Shown here: positions 1-11,510 of the stretch, in pieces
Numbering within the stretch: the first letter of the stretch is position 1
How the letters are laid out: every line of letters begins with the position of its first letter
Assembly (NCBI GenBank): GCA_918026815.1
Contig: CAKJVC010000012.1
Span: 1,860,001-1,924,000 of the forward strand
From: Chalara sp. BL73
Taxonomy: Eukaryota > Ascomycota > Leotiomycetes > Helotiales
Direction of reading: 5' to 3'
Length of the DNA stretch: 64,000 bases
The notes under the pieces: model-generated
What the model saw: the letters and a program-made list of their open reading frames with translations, nothing else
Told to the model about the DNA's origin: nothing
The model's database searches: none
Program-made: the position numbers and the translations under genes

Positions 1-181
1 ACGATCCTATGAGCCTGATAGGGCGTAATATAGGTGCTTCAATACGAGAATACTAACCTAAGGAGGAAAGGTGTAGCTGTTGCTGTGGCATCCCTGATAT
101 AAAGACCATGACCACGTGACCAGATAGGCGAGCTGGTAAGCGAACCAATGGGCGTCTGGTGCGATATTGAGGACCGTGACA
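1..181 (-). repeat. Partial solo LTR (190-bp TGTCACG family), cut by window edge
   Basis: This is the reverse complement of the complete copy at 1486-1675, with scattered substitutions and small indels. It ends inward at 181 with the terminus GTGACA, and the other terminus lies outside the window. No coding potential is seen. Confidence 0.75.
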
Positions 182-540
182 CCAATCTAGTTTCCAATTG
201 CTTGATTCGAAGCTTTGATTGCCCTAAAGCGTAGTTTTTTTTCATCAAATCCTTTCACAATCTCCCTAAAGAGTTGTCGACAAGTTGGCATATCGACTTC
301 GCCCAATTTGTTAGGATTTGAGAATCCAGGGGTAGCTGACATGTCTCTGACTAAGCGGGGAACGCTAGCGCTGAAGACTTTTCACACACAAATTGCTAGA
401 ACACCTCATACAAATATACTCATAGCGATCAATAGAGAGCCTGTCGGCATCCCCCAACTCCTTCTGACTATCGTTGTGTAATTCCACGTTCTATGGGTTG
501 GGTCGAAAGGTCGAAACCCAACCCAACCCAACCCCGTCCG

Positions 541-851
541 CAGTTTAGCAGCCACAGGCATACAGCTACAACAGCCACCAGCGTACAGCTACCACTATTA
601 AAGTGAAAAAGTGCTTGATTTCTTTCTAAATGAGAGAAGACGGGTGATATATACATATTGTAGGCTGAGACGAAACCTATTCCATACGGGGATCACATGA
701 CTGTTCACGTGACTGGCCTTCAACAGCCACTAACGTACAGCTACAGTAGCCACAGGCATACAACTACAGCAGACATACAGCTACAGCACAGTTGAAAGGA
801 TATAAGGAACAGCTAGAGCTTTCTGGAGAAAGGCAAGCTTGAGTTTATCTG
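541..851 (-). repeat. Decayed LTR-type repeat rich in GCTGTA/CAGGCATACAG units, interrupted at 852
   Basis: The segment carries imperfect units of the CAGGCATACAGCTACAGCAG type. From about 781 it carries the same unique stretch found in the copies at 2041-2234, 22996-23258, 36384-36667 and 37283-37589. The copy resumes at 1223 after the nested element 852-1222 and is then cut by another repeat at 1250. Positions 600-720 are also the inverted counterpart of 1411-1740. The stretch 182-540 has no recognisable gene. Confidence 0.65.
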
Positions 852-1222
852 TGTCACGAACGGCATCCCAGGATATTGCGATGCCCTGGGATGACGTGCC
901 TCGGAACACCAGACGGCGATTAGGCCCCGGAATCCAGCGTGACTGATCACGTGATGGAGTCGTGGAGGAGTCTTGGGAGTCCGTTTGGACTCCAAGGACT
1001 CCATGGGACTCAACCCAACCATAGTATATAAGTAGCCATAGTTTCGTAGTTTAGGAGCTTCGTGCTCAACTTACTCGATAGGTTAGCAATATATTATTTT
1101 GTTATACTTGTAACGTCTCACTTCTAAGTGAGAAACGGCGTCTAGTCTACTTCATACATACCATACCAACCAACGAGCCCCAAACCCAGCTACCCAGGCA
1201 TAGGGCTACCACGTACGTTACA
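852..1222. repeat. Solo LTR-like insertion with 5-bp target duplication ATCTG
   Basis: A 371-bp segment starting TGTCACG and ending CGTTACA is bounded by direct repeats ATCTG at 847-851 and 1223-1227. Removing it with one ATCTG restores the continuous sequence seen in related repeats (for example 36540-36570). TGT...ACA ends, a 5-bp duplication and no coding interior are the features of a solo LTR. Confidence 0.8.
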
Positions 1223-1249
1223 ATCTGCTAGACTCACAAGCATACTTTT

Positions 1250-1406
1250 TGTCATGGCCCTGGTCTTTTCCGTTAGGAGCTCAGCACCGGATGCCCCAGA
1301 GCTCGGGCGGAGCTTACTACCGGATGTCCCGAAGCTCGGACGGAGCATAGCACCAGGCACCGCAAAGCTCGCCTATCCCGGCCTCCGGCCAGTTCCTGTA
1401 TATAGA
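1250..1406 (+). repeat. Truncated LTR (TGTCAYGGCCCTGG family) with internal minisatellite
   Basis: It begins with TGTCATGGCCCTGG and contains about three imperfect units of roughly 30 bp with the core GGAGCTCAGCACCGGA. It reaches a TATA-like CTGTATATA at about 1397 and then stops abruptly. The same family is present at 37786-37924, where the minisatellite recurs. Confidence 0.6.
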
Positions 1407-1485
1407 TGTTGAATGCCAGTCACGTGAACAGTCATGTGATCACTGTACGGAATAGGTTTCGTCTCAGCCTACAATATGTATATAT

Positions 1486-1675
1486 TGTCACGGTCCTCAA
1501 TATCGTACCATACGCCCATTGGTTCGCTTACCAGCTCGCCTATGGTGGTCACGTGGTCATGGTCTTTATCAGGGATGCCACAGCAACAGCTACACCTTTC
1601 CTCCTTAGTTTAGTATTCTCGTAATTGAAGCACCTATTCAGCGCCCATACAGGCCATAGGATCGTGATCGTGACA
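1486..1675 (+). repeat. Solo LTR-like element, 190 bp, target duplication TATAT
   Basis: The termini are TGTCACGG and GATCGTGACA. The flanks are TATAT at 1481-1485 and TATAT at 1676-1680. The paralogous sequence at about 630-700, in inverted orientation, lacks this insertion and has a single TATAT, so an empty site is present in the same window. The partial copy at 1-181 belongs to the same family. Confidence 0.85.
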
Positions 1676-1786
1676 TATATCACCCGTCTTCTCTCATTCA
1701 GAAAGAAATCAAGCACTTTTCACTTTAATAATAGAGTCTTGCTTTCAGAAAGCTCTAGCTGTTCCTTATATTTTCTAACTGTGCTG

Positions 1787-2234
1787 AAGCTGTATGCCTG
1801 TGGCCGCTGTAGCTGTATGCCTGTGGTTGCTGTAGCTGTATGCCCGTAGTTGTTGTAGCTGTCAGCCTGTAGCTGCTGTAGCTGTATGCTTGTATTCGGC
1901 CACAGGCTCACAGCTACAGCAGCTACAGGCTGACAGCTACAACAACTACGGGCATACAGCTACAGCAACTACAGGAATACAGCTACAACAACTACGGGCA
2001 TACAGCTACAGCAACCACAGGCATACAGCTACAGCGGCCACAGGCATACAGCTTCAGCACAGTTAGAAAATATAAGGAACAGCTAGAGCTTTCTGAAGAA
2101 AGGCAAGCTTGAGTTTTCTTGCTAGACTGACAAGCATACTTTTGATATCAATACATCACTGTTTCTATCACATCGCAGTCACGTGTGCATCCCTGTTATA
2201 TTGCAATTTCTCCTGCTGCTCTCCATTTGTTACA
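1787..2234. repeat. Tail-to-tail LTR repeats forming a long imperfect palindrome
   Basis: Positions about 1787-1900 carry CTGTAGCTGTATGCCTGTGG-type units. Positions about 1905-2070 carry their reverse complement, continuing into a reverse-oriented LTR that ends at 2234 with TTTGTTACA. The two copies therefore meet at their repeat-rich ends. The region could fold into a large hairpin and is a difficult assembly target. Confidence 0.65.
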
Positions 2235-2469
2235 TACACATTCAGAAATAATGATTTTAGTACTGTTTGAAAGCTACGATTCGGTGCTTTAATATAAAGC
2301 TAGTATTATAATTATAGCGTTGGTATTACGTGAGTTATTCTAACCCTAATAATTAAAGTTATGATAAAGCAGTTGAAAATTCCTTAGGCTAAAGCTTAAT
2401 TTCAGCCTCACCAGTGGTACCGTATTACGCCGTATTACGCTATATTACAGCGTATTCTGACTAAGCAGT

Positions 2470-2883
2470 TGTAACAAATAGAGGGCAACAGGAGGGATTG
2501 CAATATAACAGGTAAGACACGTGACTGCAATAGAATAGAAATAGTGATGTATTGATATCAGAAGTATGCGTGTCCGTCTAGCAGATAAACTCAAGCTTGC
2601 CTTTCCCCAGGGAGCTCTAGCAGTTCCTTATATCCTTTCAACTGTGCTGTAGCTGTCAGCCTGTGGCTGCTGTAGCTGAGCCTGTAGCTGCTCTAGCGGT
2701 ATGCCTGCGGCTGCTGTAGCTGTATACCTGCTGTAGCTGTATCCCTGCTGTAGCTGTATGCCTGTGGCTGCTCATGGGATGGAGTGTGCCGCTTGCAGCC
2801 CTGAAAGTACTACAGCTGAAAAGCCTCCGGCTGGCTGTTAAGCTTGTGATGATATCCGTCCCTAACCGACCCTGGCTGTTACA
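2470..2883 (+). repeat. LTR-type repeat of the TGTAACAAATAGAGG family
   Basis: It starts TGTAACA at 2470 and ends CTGTTACA at 2883, and contains the expanded CTGTAGCTGTATGCCTG tract. Related copies are at 22996-23258, 37283-37589 and, reversed, 36384-36667. The flanks GCAGT and TGAAA do not match, so no target duplication remains here. Positions 2884-3282 show no gene. Confidence 0.7.
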
Positions 2884-3282
2884 TGAAACAAGACAAGAAA
2901 CCAATTATTTAAGGTAAGTGTTTTTTTAATTGATAAAATAAAACTACTAATTTTTTAAATAGTTCTAAAAGAGATTACGAAAGGAATTTACCAATACACA
3001 GGCTCTGAGGTCATTGGAGTTCGCACAGAGGCAAACACGGGCATCTTGAATAATGGCGAATGCAATAACTCCACCAGGAAGAAAGCTCTCGAGTCTGTCC
3101 ATGAAGCAGTCGCACGTGATATAAAGGATAAGCAATGGTAGTCTGGCTCCTTGCGGCATCTGACGCTTGACTAGATATCTATAAAGTACCCAATTCTGAT
3201 GATTCTGAAGGCGAGATTGTCAGGATTGGTTCCAGTGATATTTCTGGTACGGTATCGAACCAAAATGAATTGAAAGTGACTA

Positions 3283-3612
3283 ATGTGGGAAGCATTAGCG
3301 TCTGCGATACCAGATAAAAACATCCAGACGTCTAAGACTCGCTTTCATGCCTCCACTCGAAAGTCTTCTCGAACACCCTCGAAGCGCAAATTCGACAATT
3401 ATATGGCAGATGAGAATCTATGGATGAACACAGTGAATGGCAACCTGAAAAGCATGGCTGAAGGCTTGGATGCTGTAGAGGATGACATGCGTGAGGTTTG
3501 GCTGCATCAAATGCGCGAATTGAAAAATTTGCGGAAGAAAATAGCAGAAACTAGACGCTATATTGAAGATTGTGGAGCAAGGGAAGAAAGGTTCGCTCGC
3601 CAATTGAAGTAG
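3283..3612 (+). CDS. Hypothetical short coiled-coil ORF
   Basis: A 109-residue ORF. Residues about 20-40 are basic and serine-rich. The second half is charged and heptad-like (around MREVWLHQMRELKNLRKKIA), suggesting a coiled coil. I do not recognise a family, and no intron, signal peptide or catalytic motif is visible. It could be the remaining exon of a decayed gene, as it lies between LTR debris and a gene-free stretch. Weakly supported. Confidence 0.3.
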   Translation: MWEALASAIPDKNIQTSKTRFHASTRKSSRTPSKRKFDNYMADENLWMNTVNGNLKSMAEGLDAVEDDMREVWLHQMRELKNLRKKIAETRRYIEDCGAREERFARQLK

Positions 3613-5455
3613 TCGCAGGTTTATAGCTAAAAGAGTTAATAAATCAAAAGTATCGGGACTTTCGCTTAAAAAAGGGGCTTTCGCTTACGTTAGGCTTGAT
3701 CAAGATGAACGAATCATTGTCATTAAACGACTTCTCCCGGAGATGAGATCTCTTTGGTCTTATTGGATAGCAAATATACGCACACTTGTCATAACCGCGC
3801 GAGAAGAGCAAATCATCTGAGCATGAAAAAGCGGAGCGACTATATGATAACCACACATAAAAAGGCACCAAATCATGAATGAGAGTATATTACGGGTCAA
3901 TATCTAAAAGCAATAATTCTTCAATGCCTATATACTTTTGCAGTTCGACCTCTTTCAGCTGAGTTCTCACGGGAGCCTCTCCTGGCACTGACCTGTACAT
4001 GCTTTCGGATGATGATGGTGTATTGCCTGAGCTTACTGGGATAATGGTATGTTGCTTAAGCTGATTGCAGGAGAGGCTGGAAATATGCGTTGAGGAACAG
4101 CATTAGCATCAGGATCTGACGTGCAGAATATTGATGCTGATAGTAGATTCTAAATTGGCATTCTATTGGCAAATTTGTTTGTTGGTTTGATTCATAGATA
4201 CAGGTGCTCTCACTTCTCACTTTGAAACCAGCCATTCCTGCACAGAATTACTCCCTCTTCTGATTTAACGTAGTTGCCCTTCTACTGATAGTTCTAATGG
4301 CTGTTTTGTGTCTGTATACTAGTAAACACTCAATGCTATGCTGTTTGAGTACCGTGGATGGGACTGCTCGGGATTGCCCTAGCAGTCTTGTCCTGAGGAT
4401 CATCTTTGCTGCTTGTACTGCCATTGACGATATACGGAGAATGCGCTTGGTGTCCACTTCCATGCGTTCCGTTTGGTGATGGCTTTCTTTTGCGCATCTC
4501 CCACAGACCTGTGTTTTAGTGCATTGGAAGGTGTCGCGTTGTGTACGTGAATTCAATAGAGCGTAGCAGAGAGTGTATTGGAGCTCGTAGAGCTGTAGGT
4601 CAATACAGGTAAAAAGGTTGAATTGAGTTCTAAGTACAAAGGAAACATCTCGTGTAATATAAAGCTTTCCCGCACGCGATGACTAGGCGCGTAGAGCTCC
4701 CCGCCTCTTGGCGGTGAGCTTAAGCGAGCTTCGCCTTGGCGATTCAGGAGCGCTGCCTTACATAATAGAAGCCTTTGTGGCGCGTGATTTCCAGGCAGTT
4801 GTAGCATCAGTTTGGGCGGTCTCGGCGTTCAAAGCCTTAGCGTATCCCGATTCTCCTCCGGCATAGAAAAACCCTTCTTGGAGAAAGCGTCTTGCATCTG
4901 ATACTTTAGTGAGACATACGACCATGGATCCGTATGCCTTTGATACGGATCTATTGCTAAGCCATGCTATCTTCGCAACCTGGGTGTCGTTTCTTCAGTC
5001 GCTTACAAAATCGGCTTCCCCTCCACACTCGCGAGAAGATTCTTAGCCCCACCCCACCTACCAGAAGGGTCTAAGCGGTGTATCATGTGACTAGTAAGTG
5101 CCAAGCATATCACGCCGATTACCCCTCCACATACTTCGGCATTCCTACTGGGGGAGAGAGCCTCATGGGAAAGGCTGCAAAGAGCCTAACTCGTAACATG
5201 GGTTGACTGACGAGCAGCCTTACCAATAAAAGCCCGACTTACCCCAACTCGGCTGATGCGTTGTCTGGATGGCTAAAGTAACAACTTTCCTTCAGCTCGA
5301 CCTTCTGTTCATTCTAGCTTCAACTTGTGGGCAGCGCAGTTGTAGTATTTGTTGATGTTGCCTAATATTAGTATCTTGCTTGAGATTGTTTAATTTTGTT
5401 TCTTTTTCTTGGCAGCCGGGCTGACTTTTGAAAGAGAAATTATAGTACGACGACC
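3613..5455. other. Intergenic region without a supportable gene
   Basis: Only short ORFs without domain signatures are present. The last 100-200 bases before 5456 presumably contain the promoter and 5' leader of the PNP-NB-ARC-TPR gene. The stretch near 5005-5040 resembles a segment at about 11125-11150, suggesting a shared dispersed repeat. Confidence 0.5.
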
Positions 5456-8400
5456 ATGGTATGGCCTCTCGAAGCCACTGTCACTTTGACACACGATGAC
5501 TATACGGTCGCATGGATATGCGCTCTGCCGATCGAGAAGGTAGCTGCGAGAAACATGCTGGATGAGCTCCACGTTACTCCTCCACAATCAGAACACGATA
5601 AGAACATCTACACTTTCGGTCGTATCTGTGGACATAATGTAGTGATCGTCTGTCAAGGAGATATGGGCACAACTGCTGCCTCTATCGTGGCAACGCGGAT
5701 GGACTCTACATTTCGAAGGCTACAATTTGAGTTGTTAGTTGGCATGGCCGGAGGTGTGCCTGAGGAGAAGGACATCCGCCTTGGGGATGTGGTTGTTAGC
5801 AAGGGAGACGGTAGGTCAGGAGGTGTTGTGGCTCACGACCGTGGAAAGGTGACCCTGATAGGGTTTGAGTCAAGACCGTTTTTGAACGGTGTGCCAGAAG
5901 TGTTGCGTAATGCTTTTAGTGAGCTCGAATCTCGTCTGATGGATCAGGACAGCAAGATCACAACGTATCTGTCCGAGGCAACTGCGAGAAATGCCCGTTT
6001 CTCAGCATTCGAACGACCAACCTCGCTGACCGATGACCTCTTCCACAGCGATTATTCTCATGTCAATTTGAAGGACAAGACCTGCGCAGACTGCGCAAAG
6101 GACCACATCGTGGGTCGACCTCCTCGTGCCGATTCGCTGATACACTTTGGCATTGTTGCTTCGGGCAATCAGGTTATCAAGAACGCTGAAGAGCGAGCCA
6201 GGATATCTACAGCTCACCCTGGTGTGCTCGCCGTTGAAACGGAAGCGGCTGGGTTGATGGACATCTTTGGCTGTGCAACTATACGAGGCATTTGCGATTA
6301 TGCAGATTCGCACAAGAACGATGGTTGGCAAATGTACGCATCGGCAACAGCTGCTGCAGTCGCCAAAGAGGTACTTGAGATTATACCGGTGGCTATGGTA
6401 GTGGCTGCTTCGCCGACAGCTGTAGCTGGTTAGTGGATTCGTTTAGGTTTATATTCGTGCAAATTGTAAAATAGCTATTGAGTTTGTAGTTCGTGTTGTA
6501 TTGTACTTTAATTTTAACAACTAGTTGACATATGACATACTTTAAGATTGAGAAACATCCACTGACCTAATTTAGGCATACCCGTATCACACTGGCTCGT
6601 ACCTTTCCCGAGGAATGAACGCTTTGTTGGACGGAACTGGCATCTTGATCAACTCGCTACAAAGCTCTCCTCAGATCAATTCTATCAGCGTGTCGCGATA
6701 ACAGGTCTTGGGGGTGTTGGCAAGACTCAAATCGTTCTCGAATATGCCTACCGAATAAAGGAAAAGTCTCCGGAATGTTCTGTTTTCTGGATTCTTGCAA
6801 GTAGCGATGTGAGCTTCGAAAAGGGATATTCAGATATAGCAGAGTGTTTGAAGATAACAGGGATTACAAAGGAGAATACCAACGTTAAGCAGCTTGTCAA
6901 GACAGCATTGAGTCAAGAAAGCACTGGCGCATGGGTTTTGATCATTGACAACGCTGACGATGTTGATGTGCTTTTTAAAAGCGGAGACGATCTCGGGTCC
7001 CTGCCCTTAATTGACTACCTGCCAGCTAGTTGTAAAGGTTCAATTATCTTTACAACTCGAACTCGAAAGGCCGCAGTAAATCAGGCTGGGGGTAATATCA
7101 TACAGGTAGACGAGATGAGTCGAGATGATGCAATAGAATTTCTGAGAATGTCTTTGCGTCATACAGATCTTCTCAACGAAAATGAAGCTGTCATTAAGCT
7201 TTGTGAGCTCCTTGCTTATCTCCCACTCGCTCTTACCCAGGCTGCATCTTACATAAATATGAATGATATCCTGATTTCGCAATATGTCGGACTATATGAG
7301 GGCAGCGAGGAAGATATCATAGAAGTTCTGAGCGAGGACTTTGAGGATCAAAGAAGATATAGGGAGATGAGAAATCCTATTGCAGCGACATGGCTTATCT
7401 CATTCCGCAAAATATGTCAGCAAGATGAGCTTGCCGGAGAATACCTATCGTTCATGGCATGCCTCGTTCGTCAGAACATTCCCCAATTACTTTTGCCAAT
7501 ACCGCCATCAAAAAAGAAAGCGATCGATGCAATCGGCACTTTGACAGCTTATTCATTTATTACAAAGCACGATCTCGATAACTTATTCGACGTACATCGA
7601 TTAGTTCATCTTGCAACCCGAAATTGGTTAAAGAATGAAAACAAACTGATAGTCTGGACCGACAGGGCTCTCATACGATTAGCAGACATCTTTCCAAGTG
7701 GAAACCATGAGAATAGAGCTATCTGGTCAACGTACTTACCTCACGCTTGCAACATTCTTGCTCAGCATCATCTAGAAGCTATAAGTGAAACATCAAGGAT
7801 TGAATTGCTTGATAATGTCGGATGGTGTCTTGATAATACTGGACACTACCGCGATGCCGAGAAGATGCATCAGCAAGTGCTAGAGCTCCGGATGAAGGTG
7901 TTCGGCCCTGAGCATCCAGACACGTTAGCGAGCATGTGCTATGTAGCTGCGGCTCTAAGCGACCAAGGCAACTATCAAGAAGCTGAACAGATGCATCGAC
8001 AAGTGCTAGAGCTCCGGATGAAGGTGTTAGGCCTTAAACACCCACACACGTTAGCAAGCATGAGCTATGTAGCTGCGGCTCTAAGCAAGCAAGGCAACTA
8101 CCAAGAAGCTGAACAGATGCATCGGCAAGAGCTAGATCTTTGCTTGGAAGTGTTAGGCCCTGAGCATCCAGACACGTTAACGAGCATGAGCTATGTAGCT
8201 GCGGCTCTAAGCAAACAAGGCAACTATCAAAAAGCTGAACAAATGCACCAGCAAGAACTAGATCTTTCCGCAAAAGTGCTAGGCTTTGAGCATCCAGACA
8301 CGTTAACGAGCATAAGCCATGTAGCTGCGGCTCTAAGCAAGCAAGGCAGCTACCAAAAAGCTGAGCAAATGCATCGGCAAGTGCTAAAGCTCCGGATAAA

Positions 8401-9634
8401 AGTATCAGGTCCCGAGCACCCAGACACGTTAACGAGCATGAGCTATGTAGCTGCGGCTCTAAGCAACCAAGGCAACTACCAAGAAGCTAAACAAATGCAT
8501 CGGCAAGTGCTAAATCTCCGGATAAAAGTATCAGGCGCCGAGCATCCACACACGTTAGCGAGCATGGGCCATGTAGCTGCAGCTTTAAGCAACCAAGGCA
8601 ACTACCAAAAAGCTGAACAGATGCATCGGCAAGTGCTAAAGCTCCAGATGAAAGTGTTAGGCCCTGAGCATCCATACACGTTAATGAGCATGAGCCATGT
8701 AGCTGCGGCTCTAAGCGACCAAGGCAACTATCAAGAAGCTGAACAGATGCATCGACAAGTGCTAAAGTTCCAGATGAAGGTGTTAGGCCTTAAACACCCA
8801 CACACGTTAGCAAGCATGTGCTGTGTAGCTGCGGCTCTAAGCGACCAAGGCAACTACCAAGAAGCTGAACAAATGCATCGGCAAGAGCTAGATCTCTGCT
8901 CGAAAGTGTTAGGCCCTGAGCATCCAGACACATTAACGAGCATAAGCCATGTAGCTGCGGCTCTAAGCAAGCAAGGCAGCTACCAAAAAGCTGAGCAAAT
9001 GCATCGGCAAGAGCTAAAGCTCCGGATAAAAGTATCAGGTCCCGAGCATCCAGACACATTAACGAGCATGAGCCATGTAGCTGCGGCTTTAAGCGACCAA
9101 GGCAGCTACCAAGAAGCTAAACAAATGCATCGGCAAGTGCTAAATCTCCGGATAAAAGTATCAGGCGCCGAGCATCCACACACGTTAATGAGCATGAGCC
9201 ATGTAGCTGCAGCTTTAAGCAACCAAGGCAACTACCAAGAAGCTGAACAGATGCATCGGCAAGTGCTAAAGTTCCAGATAAAGGTGTTAGGCCTTAAACA
9301 CCCACACACGTTAGCAAGCATGTGCTGTGTAGCTGCGGCTCTACGCGACCAAGGCAACTACCAAGAAGCTGAACAGATGCATCGGCAAGTGCTAAAGCTC
9401 CAGATAAAAGTATTAGGCCCTAAGCACCCTGGGACTCTGAAGAGCACAAACAATCTTGTACAAGCGCTGAACGATCAGGAGAAGTACCCCGAAGTTAAGG
9501 AGATACACCCAAAGACATTGGCGTTAACAACAAAGGTGCCAAGGCAAAAAGCACCATTTGAAGATGACGAACCGAAACAATCTCAGACAGGTGCTGAAAT
9601 GTCCAAGAGCCTGAAAAGACGCAGAATCATATGA
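5456..9634 (+). CDS. NLR-like STAND protein: PNP_UDP - NB-ARC - TPR array
   Basis: Two exons (5456-6428, 6576-9634) joined across a 147-nt GTTAGT...TTTAG intron with a CTGACC branch site give 1343 residues. The splice removes the TAG at 6431 and keeps frame. Residues about 15-310 form a nucleoside phosphorylase (PNP_UDP) domain, starting YTVAWICALPIE, with the glycine-rich MAGGVPEEKDIRLGDVVVS motif and the VLAVETEAAGL substrate-site motif. NB-ARC follows, with P-loop GLGGVGKT near residue 368, Walker B-like WVLIIDNAD and the GLPLAL-equivalent LAYLPLAL. Thirteen 42-residue TPRs and a degenerate fourteenth follow, then a basic tail. In fungi this architecture is a recognised intracellular receptor class: TPRs sense, NB-ARC oligomerises, PNP is the proposed effector. 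The ATG at 5456 has a good context (ACCATGG). Function is inferred from family. Confidence 0.92.
7847..9484 (+). repeat. Array of thirteen 126-bp TPR-coding units
   Basis: Units start every 126 bp from 7847 to 9359 without any indel, each encoding 42 residues of the form YQEAEQMHRQVL...HPHTLASM..VAAALS.QGN. Units 2-12 are nearly identical at DNA level. Variation is concentrated after the conserved MHRQ(V/E)L (LELRMK, LDLCLE, LDLSAK, LKLRIK, LNLRIK, LKFQMK), at the residue after LG/SG, and in the M(S/C/G)(Y/H/C)V triplet. Units 4-6 are repeated as a block at units 9-11, showing multi-unit duplication or gene conversion. Confidence 0.93.
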
Positions 9635-11510
9635 AGTGTTGCAAATTTGATCCAGCTATGCCGAGTATAAGTTAAAGATTGGAGAAGAGCTGAGAAAAGA
9701 AGTGTATTGTTGTTAGGTGGGGAGCGAGAGTCCTGGGTATTTGAAAGCTGGACTTGATGAATTGAACCGAGTTATAGATATGGGTGTTGGAGATAGATGG
9801 AAGGAGAGAGGGATGAGAAAGGTGGTTTTAAAAAGGGTTGATCATGAGGTTTTGGGGAATGCGAATAGAGGTGGGAACGTTGCTTTGGTCGTTGGCATTA
9901 TTAGCAAGTTCTTTGGTGAAGAGTGAAGGCCCAATACGTGGTATATTTTACAAACCAGGTGGATTGTGAGAACAAAATCATGTGCACCATTTAGGTAGTG
10001 TTTACAAACTAGGTGGGTGTACAAACTAGGTGAGTGTACAAACTAGGTGGGTGTACAAACTAGGTGGGTGTACAAACTAAGTGGTGTGTACAGTACAACG
10101 TAAGTATTGCGTAAAAACCAGTGGGATTCGCCCGTGAGATCATCTTGTCTATTTAGAATCGTCTCGGTTTTTGGATAGTCTCCAAGATAATGCCCGGAAG
10201 TCCATTTCACTGACTACCTCGCTTTTTGGATGGTCTCCAAGATGACTCTAAAGACTTCCACCTGTCTATCGGCCCTAAGATTAGATGATAAGGGCCACCA
10301 TCTGATCCGTCTACGGGTCAGTCTAATCGCCTTTCACCTACAGTACTGTACTGTACGAAAGGGGGTTTGCAGAATTGAGGAACAAGGCGGTGAGCCTATT
10401 CTGCCGCCGCTTATTCCCCCATCTTCCATCAGCATTGATGGTTCCTTTCACTAAAAATAACTTCGAGGACAAGAACTTGTTATATTCTGGTGGTAATAGC
10501 GACTTCCAACACTCGGTAGGATGGATATGATCTTGGGTTCTGTCCCTGTTCTCTGCGCCTATTTCTGCGCCCCTCTCCTCCACATCTATGCCACATCTAA
10601 GCTACGGAACTGGCGACATTACTCGAAATCACCCATATATTTCAGCACCCCCTGCCCGCAGATGCGGTAAAGTTGATGATTCCGAGGAATGAGAAAACCA
10701 CAAGATGGTCGAATTCCTCGATAAAGACAAAGTTATTATGGGTTTGTAAAGGTCATTCAAATACACTATGACTTGATGACGACATCTGCCGAAGATTGTC
10801 CAATTAAATTTACAGAATCTCTTCTCCTCGGGATGTAGTCTATAGAATTTGATTCGCCCAGGCAATTTGAGCAATGGTGTCACGATCCCAATACAGGCGC
10901 CAGTGATAGCTGTTTGTAAGGTATCTTAATACGAAGATTCTAAACGCTGGTTGCGCTGTATTAAATTTTAGGCTGGCCGCGCTGTAACTTAGGGCTGGTT
11001 AGGCTGTAGTTACAGGCTTGGTGGGGTAGGTGTACCAGAACCCCTGACACCACGTTGTCAGTGTATTGGGACCCCATCACACTCCGCTCATTTTCGCCAC
11101 CAACTGCGCTCTTTTGATCTCTGCTACAGTCGCTTGCAAAACCGGCTTCCTCTCCGTGTGCAGCTACTGCAACTTTACCTCGCTTTTTGACTATGCCCCC
11201 AGTCCAATTTAACTGTATCGGGGATATCCTAAAATGCACATGCGAGTCGCAAAACAAGGCTGTGTGATTAACGTGGAGCAAATTCATTTGTCGATTAGCG
11301 ACGGAATTCGCCCGGCCGTGGGGGACGCAGCCTCGTTGCTTTCTGCCTTCGTGAAAGCCTGAAGGCAAGTTCTTCAAGAATGCATTTCGCCTATTTTCTC
11401 AATGACTCAATGACATGCTTTTGCCCTGGGTGCTTCTTCAATTACATCCCTCTGTTTGTGCTCGAATATTGGGTGCAGGTTGTAGCTTTACCGTGTATCC
11501 ATTTTCCAAC
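9635..11510. other. Intergenic region with repeat debris
   Basis: No supportable gene. It contains the 17-bp tandem repeat at 10003-10087 and two similar copies of a CTCCAAGAT-containing motif at about 10170 and 10220. Around 10940-11010 there are repeated GGCTGGTTGCGCTGTA-like units that also occur near 36300-36380. The motif CAGTGTATTGGGACC at about 11060 resembles the terminal sequence seen at 45856-45870. Confidence 0.5.
10003..10087. repeat. 17-bp tandem repeat, about five copies
   Basis: Consecutive copies of TACAAACTAGGTGGGTG with one- or two-base variants. A degenerate relative lies just upstream at about 9948. Noncoding minisatellite 3' of the TPR receptor gene. Confidence 0.85.

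Noticed and set aside
1700..2070. Regularly spaced short repeats resembling a CRISPR array
   Set aside because: Units are imperfect, directly adjacent and without unique spacers, and the organism is a fungus; they are LTR-internal minisatellites.
4248..4807. Minus-strand ORFs of 102 and 84 codons
   Set aside because: No domain, no splice structure linking them, and composition like surrounding noncoding DNA.
8034..9059. Minus-strand ORFs with repeated ALADA and QLFGSCLACL sequences
   Set aside because: Antisense translation of the TPR-coding units.
10003..10087. 17-bp repeats as a possible CRISPR or regulatory array
   Set aside because: Head-to-tail without spacers; an ordinary minisatellite.
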